A stretch of 64,000 nt of DNA from CAYWOS01 sp964459985 (GTDB lineage: Bacteria; Bacillota; Clostridia; Christensenellales; Aristaeellaceae), in the NCBI GenBank assembly GCA_964459985.1, contig CAYWOS010000004.1:47807-111806 (forward strand). The letters are read 5' to 3'. Positions 1 to 8,993 of the stretch are shown in pieces. The position numbers and the translations under genes were made by a program. Position 1 is the first letter of the stretch. Every line of letters begins with the position of its first letter. The notes beneath the pieces were generated by a model. That model searched no databases and had not been told where the DNA came from. It saw only the letters and a program-made list of their open reading frames with translations.

Positions 1-208
1 GATCGAGCTGGCGCCGCTGCTGGGACTGTCCGACGTGATCGTGGACATCGTCGAAACGGGCGCCACGCTGCGGCAGAACAACCTGTCGGTGATCGAAACG
101 GTCGCGCCCGTCAGCGCGCGGCTCATCGCCAATAAATCATCCCAGAAATTCAAGGGCGCGGCGATCGAACGGCTTGTCGCCGCGCTGTCCAAGGAGGTTG
201 CCCCATGA
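1..208 (+). CDS. hisG: ATP phosphoribosyltransferase, C-terminal part
   Basis: Only the 3' end is in the window, entering in frame at base 2 and stopping with TGA at 206-208. The visible 68 residues include the stretch VDIVETGATLRQNNL, typical of the HisG catalytic domain (phosphoribosyl/ATP-binding end of the fold). HisG condenses ATP with PRPP in the first step of histidine synthesis. The stop overlaps the hisD start as ATGA (205-208), so the two are probably translationally coupled. Whether it is the short form that needs HisZ cannot be told, but the sequence runs out shortly after this motif, as in short-form HisG. Confidence 0.9.
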   Translation, partial: IELAPLLGLSDVIVDIVETGATLRQNNLSVIETVAPVSARLIANKSSQKFKGAAIERLVAALSKEVAP

Positions 209-1512
209 TACAGATCATTCGCTACGCGGGACAAAAGGCGGAAGCGCTGCTTTCGCGCCCCGGCGGGGACGGGCGCGATGTCGAAGGCGTGGTGCGCGGC
301 ATTCTGGACGACGTGCGCGCGCGCGGCGACGCGGCGCTGTACGAGCTGACCGAAAAATTCGACGGCGCGCGGCTGTCCGCGCTTCGCGTGACCCGGGAGG
401 AAATCGACGAGGCGACGGCGCGCGTATCGCCCGAATGGCTCGCCACCGTCGAGCTCGCCGCGCGCAACATCCGGGCGTTCCACGCCCGCCAGATCAGGCA
501 GGGATTCATCGACGCGGGCGAAATGGGCGTCGTGACGGGCCAGCGCGTGCTGCCGCTCCGCCGCGTCGGGCTGTACATTCCGGGCGGCACGGCCAGCCTT
601 TCCTCGAGCGTGCTCATGAACGCCGTGCCCGCCGCGCTCGCGGGCGTGCGGGAGATCGTGATGGCCACGCCGCCGCGCGCCGACGGCTCCGTCGCGCCCG
701 AGATTCTGGCGGCGGCGAGGGTGGCGGGCGTCGAAACCGTCTACAAAATCGGCGGCGCGCAGGCGATCGCCGCGCTCGCCTACGGAACGGCATCCGTTCC
801 GCGCGTGGACAAGATCGTCGGCCCGGGCAATATCTACGTCGCCACCGCCAAGCGCATGGTGTACGGTCTGGTCGATATCGATATGATCGCCGGGCCCAGC
901 GAGATTCTGGTGCTCGCCGACGGCCAATCCGATCCGCGCTTTGTCGCCGCCGATCTGCTTTCACAGGCGGAGCATGACAAATTGGCCTCCGCGTGGCTGG
1001 TGACCGACAGCCTGCTGCTCGCCGAGGCGGTCGCCGTGCAGATCGAGGAGCAATTGCCGTTTTTGCCGCGGCGCGATATCGCGCGCGCGTCGATCATCGC
1101 GCAGGGACGGATCATCGTCGTGCCCGATCTGACCGTCGGCGTCGCCGTATCAAACGCCATCGCGCCCGAGCATCTGGTGCTCGCCGTGGACGATCCCTTC
1201 GCAATGCTGCCCGCGATCGAAAACGCCGGCAGCGTGTTCATGGGACGTTTTACGCCCGAAAGTCTGGGCGATTACATTGCGGGGCCCAATCACACGCTGC
1301 CCACCGGCGGCACGGCGCGTTTCGCCTCGCCGCTTTCGGTGGACGATTTCGTCAAAAAGTCCTCCTTCATTTACTATGACGAATCGGCGCTTCGCCGCGC
1401 CGCGCCCGATATCGCGCGCTTTGCCGAAAGCGAAGGCCTGCGCGCGCACGCCCGCGCCGCGACGCTGCGCGCGGAGAACGGCCTTGACCGTTCGGAGGGC
1501 GTGATATCATGA
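205..1512 (+). CDS. hisD: Histidinol dehydrogenase
   Basis: 435 residues, the normal length. It oxidises L-histidinol to L-histidine in two NAD-dependent steps. Visible family features are the stretch around GLYIPGG, GPGN, the metal-ligand segment with QAEHDK, and the catalytic Glu-His pair in PEHL (E322-H323). The start overlaps hisG by ATGA and the stop overlaps hisC by ATGA (1509-1512), so it is an internal cistron of the his operon. The upstream AAGGAGG at 191-197 fits this start. Confidence 0.97.
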   Translation: MIQIIRYAGQKAEALLSRPGGDGRDVEGVVRGILDDVRARGDAALYELTEKFDGARLSALRVTREEIDEATARVSPEWLATVELAARNIRAFHARQIRQGFIDAGEMGVVTGQRVLPLRRVGLYIPGGTASLSSSVLMNAVPAALAGVREIVMATPPRADGSVAPEILAAARVAGVETVYKIGGAQAIAALAYGTASVPRVDKIVGPGNIYVATAKRMVYGLVDIDMIAGPSEILVLADGQSDPRFVAADLLSQAEHDKLASAWLVTDSLLLAEAVAVQIEEQLPFLPRRDIARASIIAQGRIIVVPDLTVGVAVSNAIAPEHLVLAVDDPFAMLPAIENAGSVFMGRFTPESLGDYIAGPNHTLPTGGTARFASPLSVDDFVKKSSFIYYDESALRRAAPDIARFAESEGLRAHARAATLRAENGLDRSEGVIS

Positions 1513-2582
1513 GCCGCTTTCTGCTTCCCCGCCTGCGGGAGATCGCGCCCTACGTGCCGGGCGAGCAGCCGCGCGATTCGGACGCCTTCGTGAAGATCAA
1601 CACCAACGAGTGCCCTTACCCGCCCTCGCCGCGCGTCCTGCGCGCCATCGACGGCGAAAGCGCGCGGCGGCTCAATCTGTACCCCGATCCCGCCTGTGCC
1701 GGCCTGAACGCCGCGCTCGCCGCCGCCTACGGGCTGAACGAAAGGCAGGCGTACGCCGGCAACGGCTCGGACGAGGTGCTGGCGTTCGCGTTCATGGCGT
1801 TTTGCGACGCGCGGCGCGGCTGCGCGTTCCCGGCGATCAGCTACGGCTTTTACCCCGTATACGCGAGATTGTTCAATTCGCCCGCGACCGAGATTCCCTT
1901 GAACGATGATTTCACTTTGCCCGTCGAGCGCTTTGTCGGGCTGAACAAAACGGTGTTCATCGCCAATCCCAACGCGCCCACCGGCATCGCGCTGCCGCTT
2001 GACGATATCAGGCGCATCGTGCGCGGCAACCCGGACAGCGTGGTCGTCATCGACGAAGCGTACGTCGATTTCGGCGGCGAAAGCGCGCGGGCGCTGCTGC
2101 CGGAATGCGATAATCTTCTGATCGTGGGCACGTTCAGCAAAAGCCGGCAGCTCGCCGGCGGGCGGCTGGGCTACGCGCTGGGGAGCGAGGAATTGATCGC
2201 CGATCTCAACCGCGTCAAGTTCTCCTTTCATCCCTACAACGTCAGCCGTCTGACGCAGGCGGCGGCGGTCGCGGCGCTTTCGGACACGGCGTACTTTGAC
2301 GAATGCATCGGGAAGGTGCGCGCGACCCGCGCGCGCGTCGCGGCGGCGCTTCGCGGCATGGGCTTCGCGCTGACCGATTCCAAGGCGAATTTCCTGTTCG
2401 TGAAGCCGCCCGTCCTGACGGGACGCGCGTACTGTGATGCGCTCAAGGCGAAAATGGTGCTCGTGCGGCATTTCCCCGACCCGCGCATTGACGATTACGC
2501 GCGCGTGTCGATCGGCACGGACGCGCAAATGGACATTTTCCTGCAAAGAACGGAAGAAGTGCTCAAGGAGGCGGGCGCATGA
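1509..2582 (+). CDS. hisC: Histidinol-phosphate aminotransferase
   Basis: 357 residues, class II PLP aminotransferase fold. It transfers an amino group from glutamate to imidazole-acetol phosphate. Seen: the early segment KINTNECPYPPSP, the VIDEAYVDF strand, and the PLP lysine in TFSKSRQLAGGR (K211) followed by GRLGY. The ATGA overlaps with hisD and hisB show tight coupling. Position inside the his operon makes the histidine assignment firm over other aromatic aminotransferases. Confidence 0.96.
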   Translation: MSRFLLPRLREIAPYVPGEQPRDSDAFVKINTNECPYPPSPRVLRAIDGESARRLNLYPDPACAGLNAALAAAYGLNERQAYAGNGSDEVLAFAFMAFCDARRGCAFPAISYGFYPVYARLFNSPATEIPLNDDFTLPVERFVGLNKTVFIANPNAPTGIALPLDDIRRIVRGNPDSVVVIDEAYVDFGGESARALLPECDNLLIVGTFSKSRQLAGGRLGYALGSEELIADLNRVKFSFHPYNVSRLTQAAAVAALSDTAYFDECIGKVRATRARVAAALRGMGFALTDSKANFLFVKPPVLTGRAYCDALKAKMVLVRHFPDPRIDDYARVSIGTDAQMDIFLQRTEEVLKEAGA

Positions 2583-3166
2583 GACAGGCGGCTATCACGC
2601 GGAAAACGGGCGAAACGGACATTTCCCTCGCGCTGACGCTCGAGGGCGGCGGCGGGTACGACGTGCGGACGGGCTGCGGCTTTTTCGATCACATGCTGGC
2701 GCTCTTCGCGCGGCACGGGCGGTTCGACCTGACGGTCAGGTGCGCCGGCGATACGAACGTGGACGATCACCACACCGTCGAGGACGTCGGCATCGCGCTG
2801 GGGCAGGCGATCGGGGAAGCGCTTTCCGACAAGCGCGGGATCGCGCGGTACGGCAGCGTCACGCTGCCGATGGACGAGGCGCTTTGTCTGTGTGCCGTCG
2901 ATCTGTCGGGGCGCGGCTTTCTCGCGTTCGACGCGACGATGCCCTGCCAGAAGGTCGGTACGTTCGATACCGAGCTGGTGCGCGAGTTTTTCGCGGCGGT
3001 CGCGCGCGAGGCGAAGATCACGCTGCATATCCGCCTGCTCGCGGGCGAAAACACGCATCATATCATCGAAAGCGCGTTCAAGGCGTTCGCGCGCGCGCTG
3101 CGCGCTGCGGTCGCCCCCGATCCGGGCGCGGCGGACGATATCCCGTCCACCAAGGGCGTCCTATGA
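2579..3166 (+). CDS. hisB: Imidazoleglycerol-phosphate dehydratase
   Basis: 195 residues, the monofunctional dehydratase (no N-terminal phosphatase domain as in enterobacteria). It dehydrates IGP to imidazole-acetol phosphate using a dinuclear Mn site. Characteristic metal-binding segments are visible: FFDHML, DDHHTVEDVG, and ENTHHIIESAFKAFA. The start overlaps hisC, and the stop overlaps hisH, each as ATGA. Histidinol-phosphatase must therefore be encoded elsewhere; none of the his genes here carries it. Confidence 0.96.
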   Translation: MRQAAITRKTGETDISLALTLEGGGGYDVRTGCGFFDHMLALFARHGRFDLTVRCAGDTNVDDHHTVEDVGIALGQAIGEALSDKRGIARYGSVTLPMDEALCLCAVDLSGRGFLAFDATMPCQKVGTFDTELVREFFAAVAREAKITLHIRLLAGENTHHIIESAFKAFARALRAAVAPDPGAADDIPSTKGVL

Positions 3167-3783
3167 TCACCGCCGTCGTCGATTACGGCGTGGGCAACCT
3201 GTTTTCGCTGGTCTGCTCGCTGAAAAAGGTCGGCGCGGACGCCGTCGTCACGGCGGACGCCGAGCGCATTCTTGCGGCGGACTGCGTGATACTGCCCGGC
3301 GTGGGCGCTTTCGGCGACGCCGCCGACCGCCTGCGCGACAAAAAGCTCGACGGCGCGCTGCGCGACTTCGCGGCGGGCGGGAAACCGCTCATGGGCGTGT
3401 GTCTGGGGATGCAGTTGCTCTTTGACGAGAGCCTCGAGTACGGGCGGCACAAGGGGCTTTCGCTGCTGCCCGGCGTCGTCGCGCCGCTTGAAAGGGATCT
3501 GCCGCGCGGCGCGAAAACGCCGCATATGGGCTGGAACAGCCTCGAATTCGAGCGCCCCGACGATCCGCTTTTGCGCTTCGTCCGGCCGGGCGCGCACGTC
3601 TATTACGTGCATTCGTATTACGCGACGGCGTGCGAGGGCGTCGTGTCGGCGTTCTCCGATTATCTGGGCGCGCGCGTGCCCGGCGTCGTCCGGCGCGGGA
3701 ACGTCTGCGGCGCGCAGTTCCATCCCGAAAAGTCGGGCGCGGTCGGCCTCGCCATGCTCCGCGCCTTCGTCTATCCGATATAA
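3163..3783 (+). CDS. hisH: Imidazole glycerol phosphate synthase, glutamine amidotransferase subunit
   Basis: 206 residues starting at the ATG that overlaps the hisB stop. A class I glutamine amidotransferase that feeds ammonia to HisF. The nucleophile elbow is GVCLGMQ (C80) and the catalytic His/Glu are in QFHPEKSG (H187, E189). The N-terminal DYGVGNL is typical of HisH. An in-frame open stretch continues upstream through hisB but has no family similarity, so the ATG at 3163 is preferred. Confidence 0.95.
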   Translation: MITAVVDYGVGNLFSLVCSLKKVGADAVVTADAERILAADCVILPGVGAFGDAADRLRDKKLDGALRDFAAGGKPLMGVCLGMQLLFDESLEYGRHKGLSLLPGVVAPLERDLPRGAKTPHMGWNSLEFERPDDPLLRFVRPGAHVYYVHSYYATACEGVVSAFSDYLGARVPGVVRRGNVCGAQFHPEKSGAVGLAMLRAFVYPI

Positions 3784-3817
3784 AAGAGTGGCGCGGTTTG
3801 CGCGCGGGAGGCTTGTC

Positions 3818-4543
3818 ATGAGGATTTTTCCGGCGATCGATCTGCGCGGCGGGCGCGTGGTCCGGCTCGTTCAGGGCGATTACGGCAGGGAAACGGCGTA
3901 TGCCGACGATCCCGCCGCCGTCGCGCGAAAGTTCTGGGACGCGGGCGCGACCTGCCTGCACATCGTCGATCTGGACGGCGCGCGGGACGGCGCGCAGGCG
4001 AACGTCGCCGCGCTGCGCCGCCTTTCGAGCATCAGCGGGCTGTACACCGAAATCGGCGGCGGCCTGCGCGACGAACGCGCCGTCGAAAGCTGTCTTGCGC
4101 TCGGCGTCGGGCGCGTCATATTGGGCACCGTCGCCGTGACCGATTACGGATTTGTCAGGGACATGATTCGCAAATACGGCGATCGCGTCGCCGTAGGCGT
4201 CGACGCGCGCGACGGCTTCGTCGCCGTCGACGGCTGGAAAACAATCACGGACGTGAGGACGCTCGATCTGTGCAGGCGGCTCGAAGCGGACGGGCTTGAC
4301 ACCGTGATCGTCACCGATATCGCGCGCGACGGCGCACTGCGCGGCGCCAACATCCCCGTCTACGAGCGCCTGCGCGCCGAGCTGTCGCTGAAGATCGTCG
4401 CGAGCGGCGGCGTATCGACGATCAGCGACGTGCGCGCGCTGCGCGGCGTCGGCGTCGACGGCGCGATCATCGGCAAGGCGCTGTACACCGGCGCGATCGA
4501 TCTGAACGCGGCGATCCGGGAGGGGGCGGGGACGGCATGCTGA
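3818..4543 (+). CDS. hisA: ProFAR isomerase (phosphoribosylformimino-AICAR ribotide isomerase)
   Basis: 241 residues, (beta/alpha)8 barrel. It opens the ribose ring in the fourth step of the pathway. Seen: N-terminal PAIDLRGGRVVRL with the first catalytic Asp (D8), the midpoint VGVDARDG with the second Asp, and the phosphate-binding SGGVS and GAIIGKALY loops. The start is preceded by GGGAGG (3806-3811) at good spacing. A 34-nt gap follows hisH, the only noticeable gap in this operon; the stop overlaps the hisF start region (4537-4543). Confidence 0.95.
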   Translation: MRIFPAIDLRGGRVVRLVQGDYGRETAYADDPAAVARKFWDAGATCLHIVDLDGARDGAQANVAALRRLSSISGLYTEIGGGLRDERAVESCLALGVGRVILGTVAVTDYGFVRDMIRKYGDRVAVGVDARDGFVAVDGWKTITDVRTLDLCRRLEADGLDTVIVTDIARDGALRGANIPVYERLRAELSLKIVASGGVSTISDVRALRGVGVDGAIIGKALYTGAIDLNAAIREGAGTAC

Positions 4544-5319
4544 AAAAGCGGATCATTCCCTGCCTCGACGTGAAAAACGGGCGCGTCGTCAAGGGCGTCA
4601 ACTTTGAAAACCTCGCCGATATCGGCAGTCCGCTCGCGCTCGCCGCGTTCTACAACGACGAGGGCGCGGACGAGCTGGTGTTTTACGATATCACCGCCTC
4701 CGCCGAGGGACGGCCGCTCTTTGCGGACGCGCTGCGCGAGGTGGCGTCGAACGTGTTCATTCCGCTCACGGTGGGCGGCGGCGTCAACGATCTGTCCGAT
4801 TTCGACCGCCTGCTCAAGTGCGGCGCGGACAAGGTAAGCGTCAATTCGGGCGCGCTGCGTGATCCGACGCTCATATCGCGCGCCGCCAAGCGCTACGGCG
4901 ATCAATGCGTGGTGCTGTCGATGGACGTTAAGCGCGTGGGCGGGCGGTTTCACGTGTTCCGCCGGGGCGGGCGCGAGGACACCGGGCGCGACGCCGTCGA
5001 ATGGGCGGTGTACGGGCAGGAGCACGGCGCGGGCGAAATCGTGCTCAACAGCATGGACGCCGACGGCGTGAAAAAAGGCTTTGATCTGGACATGCTCGCC
5101 GCGATCGGCGAGGTCGTGACGCTGCCCGTCGTCGCCTCGGGCGGCGCAGGAAACAAAGAGGACTTTGCCGAACTGTTCAAGCTGCCCGCTGTCGACGCCG
5201 GGCTTGCCGCCTCGATCTTTCACCGCCGCGAGTTGGGCATCCGCGATCTCAAGCGGTATTTATCCCAAAGAGGCATTCCCGTCAGACTGGAGGAGGAATT
5301 AAATGGCGCTCAAATTTGA
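4537..5319 (+). CDS. hisF: Imidazole glycerol phosphate synthase, cyclase subunit
   Basis: 260 residues, (beta/alpha)8 barrel paired with HisH. It makes IGP and AICAR from PRFAR and ammonia. Catalytic aspartates are visible in PCLDVKNGRVVKG (D11) and LSMDVKRVGG (D130), with phosphate-binding SGGAG and AASIFH loops. It overlaps hisA by 7 nt and hisIE by 17 nt, so HisH-A-F-IE are probably coupled. Confidence 0.96.
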   Translation: MLKKRIIPCLDVKNGRVVKGVNFENLADIGSPLALAAFYNDEGADELVFYDITASAEGRPLFADALREVASNVFIPLTVGGGVNDLSDFDRLLKCGADKVSVNSGALRDPTLISRAAKRYGDQCVVLSMDVKRVGGRFHVFRRGGREDTGRDAVEWAVYGQEHGAGEIVLNSMDADGVKKGFDLDMLAAIGEVVTLPVVASGGAGNKEDFAELFKLPAVDAGLAASIFHRRELGIRDLKRYLSQRGIPVRLEEELNGAQI

Positions 5320-5938
5320 CGAGCGCGGGCTGATCCCCGCGATCGTGCAGGACTACCGGACCCGGGACGTGCTGATGCTCGCCTACATGAACGCCGAAAG
5401 CCTCGCGATCAGCATCGCCGAAAGGCGCGTCTGCTTTTACAGCCGCAGCCGGCAAACGCTGTGGCGCAAGGGCGAAACGAGCGGGAATATCCTGCATATC
5501 GCGTCCATTACCGCCGACTGCGACGGCGACGCGCTGCTCATTCAGGCGAAGGCCGACGGCCCCGCCTGCCATACCGGCGCGACGAGCTGCTTTTTCGATG
5601 AAATTTACCTTGATCATGAAGTTAGGCCCTTCGCGCTTCAGGCGCTGTACGGCGTGATCGCCGACCGCCGCGCGCATCCCAAGGAGGGCAGCTACACAAC
5701 CTATCTCTTCGAGAAGGGGCGCGACAAAATCCTCAAAAAAGTGGGCGAGGAATGCGCCGAGGTGCTCATCGCCGGCGCGAAAAACGACGAAGAGGAAACG
5801 GTTTACGAAATCGGCGATTTGGTGTATCATGTGATGGCGCTGATGGCGGAGATGGACATCCCCCTTCGGCGCGTGATCGACGAGCTCGCGCGGAGGCACG
5901 TCGTCGATCACAAAATTAAGCAGGAGCGGATGCAATGA
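5303..5938 (+). CDS. hisIE: Bifunctional phosphoribosyl-AMP cyclohydrolase / phosphoribosyl-ATP pyrophosphatase
   Basis: 211 residues. Residues about 1-105 are the HisI cyclohydrolase domain (MLAYMNAE, WRKGETSGN, the DCDGDALL and CHTG metal-binding segments). Residues about 110-205 are the HisE pyrophosphatase domain (SYTTYLFEKG, KKVGEECAEV). The fusion carries out steps 2 and 3. The start has GGAGGA at 5290-5295 inside the hisF 3' end. Its stop overlaps gatC as ATGA, tying histidine genes directly to the tRNA amidotransferase genes. Confidence 0.95.
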   Translation: MALKFDERGLIPAIVQDYRTRDVLMLAYMNAESLAISIAERRVCFYSRSRQTLWRKGETSGNILHIASITADCDGDALLIQAKADGPACHTGATSCFFDEIYLDHEVRPFALQALYGVIADRRAHPKEGSYTTYLFEKGRDKILKKVGEECAEVLIAGAKNDEEETVYEIGDLVYHVMALMAEMDIPLRRVIDELARRHVVDHKIKQERMQ

Positions 5939-6195
5939 CGCTGGAGGAAGCGCTTATACTGTCGAACCTGACGGCAAAGGCGGGCGAGGAAGAGCGGCTG
6001 CGCGCCGAAATGAACAGCATCGCGGCGTTCGCCGCCGCGCTGGAAACGGCGGACGGGGCGGACGTCGAACCGGCGCCCTTCGCCTGTCCCCTGCGCGAGG
6101 ACGCGCCGCGCCCGTCTTTTTCGCGCGGAGACATGCTGAACAACGCCCCGCGTGTGCGGGACGGGATGTGCGTCGTGCCGCGCGTGGTGGACTGA
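5935..6195 (+). CDS. gatC: Asp/Glu-tRNA amidotransferase subunit C
   Basis: 86 residues, a little shorter than usual. GatC is the small clamp subunit that stabilises GatA-GatB. The N-terminal helix (LSNLTAKAGEEER) and the C-terminal segment with LREDAP and MLNNAP followed by the final VVPRVV match the family. It sits immediately before gatA and gatB, which makes the assignment secure despite its short length. Confidence 0.9.
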   Translation: MTLEEALILSNLTAKAGEEERLRAEMNSIAAFAAALETADGADVEPAPFACPLREDAPRPSFSRGDMLNNAPRVRDGMCVVPRVVD

Positions 6196-6198
6196 CGA

Positions 6199-7602
6199 AT
6201 GAATTCATTGATCGATCTGCCCGTCAGCGCGATTGCCGACGGGCTTCGCGCCGGCTCGTTTTCAGCCGTCGAGCTGACGCGGGCTTATTTGTCGTCCATC
6301 GCGGAAACGGACGGCGGCATCGGCGCGTACCTGACCGTCACGCGCGACAAGGCGCTTGACAAGGCGCGCGCGGTCGACGAAGCGCTGGCGCGCGGCGAAG
6401 CGGTTTCACGGCTCGCCGGCGTGCCCTGCGCGCTCAAGGATAATTTTTCCACGCGCGGCGTGCGCACCACCTGCGCCTCGCGCATGCTCGAAACGTATAT
6501 CCCGCCCTACGACGCGGCGGCGTGGGAAACGCTCGACCGCCTCGGCTGCGTGCTGCTGGGCAAGACGAATCTGGACGAGTTCGCCATGGGCTCCTCGGGC
6601 GAGCACTCGGCGTTCTTTCCCATGCGCAACCCGCGCGATCCGTCGCTCGTGCCGGGCGGCTCGTCGTCGGGCTCGGCGGCGGCGGTTGCGGCGCGCGAAG
6701 CGGCGTTCGCGCTGGGCAGCGATACCGGCGGCAGCGTGCGTCTGCCGGCGGCGTACTGCGGCGCGGTGGGCCTGCGCCCGACTTACGGCGCGATCTCGCG
6801 CTACGGGCTGATCGCCTTCGCCTCGTCGCTGGACACCGTGGGCGTGATCGCGCGGAATGTCCCGGACACCGCGCATGTTTTTTACGCGCTGCGCGGGATC
6901 GATCCGCGCGATCAGACGTCGCGCGCGGCGGCGGATGATTCGTTGGCTGACGGGATCAATCCGTGCGTTCGCGGCCTGAAAATCGCCGTGCTGCGCGAGG
7001 ACGCGGGCGCGCTGACGGGCGCGGTCGAAACGACCTATCAGGGAACGATCGCGGCGCTTGAGCGGCTGGGCGCGACGATCGCGGAATACAGCCTGCCGGC
7101 GCTCGAGCACGCGTTGAGCGCCTACTGCGTGCTGACGGCGGCGGAGGCGATGAGCAATTTGATGCTCTACGACGGTGTGCGCTTGGGGCGCGCGGGCGAG
7201 GGCGATACCATGCAAAACGCCTATCGCGCGGCGCGCCGCTATTTCGGCGACGAGGCGATGCGCCGCGTCATGCTGGGCACCTACGCGCTGGGCGCGGAGG
7301 CGAAGGAATCCTATTATCAGCGCGCCGTGCGCACGCGCCGCATGGTCGCGCATGACATGAACGAATGCCTCAAGGACGCGGACGTCCTGCTCACGCCGGT
7401 GTACGCGGGCGCGATCAAGAAGCTCGGCGAGGAGGTCGATCCCGTGGCGATGTACCAGAGCGACCGCTTCCTCGTGCCCGCCGCGCTCGCCGGGCTGCCG
7501 GCGCTTTCGCTGCCGGGCGGTATGCAGTTGACCGGGCGCGCGTTCGGCGAGCCGACCATTTTCCGCGTCGGCGGCGCGCTGGAGCGGGAGGGATGCGCGT
7601 GA
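6199..7602 (+). CDS. gatA: Asp/Glu-tRNA amidotransferase subunit A
   Basis: 467 residues, amidase-signature family. It hydrolyses glutamine and sends ammonia to GatB for conversion of misacylated Glu-tRNA(Gln)/Asp-tRNA(Asn). The Ser-cisSer-Lys triad can be read: K80 (ALKDN), S155 in GGSSSGSA, and S179 in SDTGGSVRLPA. The start lies 3 nt after the gatC stop. The presence of GatCAB implies indirect charging of Gln and/or Asn tRNAs, normal for Bacillota. Confidence 0.96.
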   Translation: MNSLIDLPVSAIADGLRAGSFSAVELTRAYLSSIAETDGGIGAYLTVTRDKALDKARAVDEALARGEAVSRLAGVPCALKDNFSTRGVRTTCASRMLETYIPPYDAAAWETLDRLGCVLLGKTNLDEFAMGSSGEHSAFFPMRNPRDPSLVPGGSSSGSAAAVAAREAAFALGSDTGGSVRLPAAYCGAVGLRPTYGAISRYGLIAFASSLDTVGVIARNVPDTAHVFYALRGIDPRDQTSRAAADDSLADGINPCVRGLKIAVLREDAGALTGAVETTYQGTIAALERLGATIAEYSLPALEHALSAYCVLTAAEAMSNLMLYDGVRLGRAGEGDTMQNAYRAARRYFGDEAMRRVMLGTYALGAEAKESYYQRAVRTRRMVAHDMNECLKDADVLLTPVYAGAIKKLGEEVDPVAMYQSDRFLVPAALAGLPALSLPGGMQLTGRAFGEPTIFRVGGALEREGCA

Positions 7603-8984
7603 CGGAATACGAAATCGTCGTGGGCATTGAAACGCACGTCGAATTGAACACGAAAACGAAAATCTTCTGCGCCTGCGAGATCGACGGCGGCGCGCCGCCC
7701 AACACGCGCGTGTGCCCGGTATGCATGGGGCTGCCGGGCGCGCTGCCCGCGCTCAACCGCGAGGCGGTCGTCCTCGCCGCGCGCGCGGGGCTGGCGCTCG
7801 GGTGCGATATCGCGCGCCGGTCGGGCTTTGACCGCAAGCATTATTTCTACCCCGATCTGCCCAAGGGCTACCAGATCACGCAGTATGAAACGCCGCTTTG
7901 TACGGGCGGCGGCGTGACGCTTTCGGACGGCAGGTTCGTCCCGATCACGCGCATTCATCTGGAGGAGGACGCGGGCAAGCTCGTCCACGCGGGCGATTGC
8001 TCGCTGGTCGATTTCAACCGCTGCGGCGTGCCGCTCATTGAAATCGTCTCGGAACCCGCCATGCGCGGCGGCGAGGAGGCGGCGGAGTACGTGCGCGCGC
8101 TGCGCGATCGGCTCATCTACGCCGGCGTGACGAAGGGACGGATGAACGAGGGACATCTGCGCGCCGACGTCAATCTTTCGGTGCGCAGGAAGGGCGAAAC
8201 GCGCCTGAACGAGCGCACCGAGATCAAGAATCTGAACTCCTTCCAGTCGGTCCGACGCGCCGTTGAATGCGAGGCGGCGCGGCAGATCGCCGTGACGGAG
8301 AGCGGCGGGCGCGTCGCCTGCGAAACGCTCAAGTTCGATCAGGCGACGGGCGCGATCACCGTCATGCGCCGCAAGGAAAGCGCCGCCGATTACCGCTATA
8401 TGCCCGAGCCGAACCTGCCGCCTCTCGTGCTGACCGACGGCGGGATCGCGCGCATCCGCGCCGGAATGCCGCGCCCGGCGGAAGAGCGGCGCGGGCAATA
8501 CCTGTCTCTCGGGCTGACGCCCTACGCCGCCGGCGAATTGCTGATGCGCCGGGAAACGGCGGACGCCTTTGAGCGCGCGCTTGCCTTCTGCGCCGCGCCC
8601 GTCGCGCTCGCCAATCTGTTTTTGTCCTTCGAGGGCGAAATCACCTGCGCGCCCGAGGCGGTCGCCGCGCTGGCCGATATGCTGTCGCGCGGCGAGGTGA
8701 GCAGCGGCGCGGGCAGGCGTATCCTCAACGTGCTGTGCGAATCGGGCGGCGATCCGCGCGCCGTCGCGCGGGAGGAAGGGCTTTTGCTCGTCGGCGACGA
8801 AGAAATACTGCGCGCCGCCGCGCGCGCAGCGATCGCCGCGCGCCCCGAGCTGGTCGCAAAACTCGCGGGCGGCAAAACCAACGCCTTCCGCGCGCTCATG
8901 GGCGCGGCGATGGCGGAAACGCGCGGGCGCGGCGATCCGCGCCGGCTGAGTGAAATCCTCGCGGAACTGCTCGGCCGCGAATAA
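7593..8984 (+). CDS. gatB: Asp/Glu-tRNA amidotransferase subunit B
   Basis: 463 residues. The kinase-like transamidase subunit that activates the misacylated aminoacyl group with ATP. Seen: VGIETHVELNTKTKIFC, the zinc-site cysteines (CPVCMGLPGALP), GFDRKHYFYPDLPKGYQI, and a C-terminal YqeY-like tRNA-binding region. Two starts are possible: ATG at 7593 (used here) or GTG at 7599, which sits better behind the GGGAGGG at 7586-7592. Either overlaps the gatA stop. Confidence 0.95.
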   Translation: MRVTEYEIVVGIETHVELNTKTKIFCACEIDGGAPPNTRVCPVCMGLPGALPALNREAVVLAARAGLALGCDIARRSGFDRKHYFYPDLPKGYQITQYETPLCTGGGVTLSDGRFVPITRIHLEEDAGKLVHAGDCSLVDFNRCGVPLIEIVSEPAMRGGEEAAEYVRALRDRLIYAGVTKGRMNEGHLRADVNLSVRRKGETRLNERTEIKNLNSFQSVRRAVECEAARQIAVTESGGRVACETLKFDQATGAITVMRRKESAADYRYMPEPNLPPLVLTDGGIARIRAGMPRPAEERRGQYLSLGLTPYAAGELLMRRETADAFERALAFCAAPVALANLFLSFEGEITCAPEAVAALADMLSRGEVSSGAGRRILNVLCESGGDPRAVAREEGLLLVGDEEILRAAARAAIAARPELVAKLAGGKTNAFRALMGAAMAETRGRGDPRRLSEILAELLGRE

Positions 8985-8993
8985 AGGAGAACT

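Noticed and set aside
174..977. Long Arg/Ala-rich open frames on other frames and on the opposite strand of his, gat, comEC and topoisomerase genes
   Set aside because: High GC content creates long shadow frames; the reading frames with family motifs, ribosome sites and tight overlaps explain these regions.
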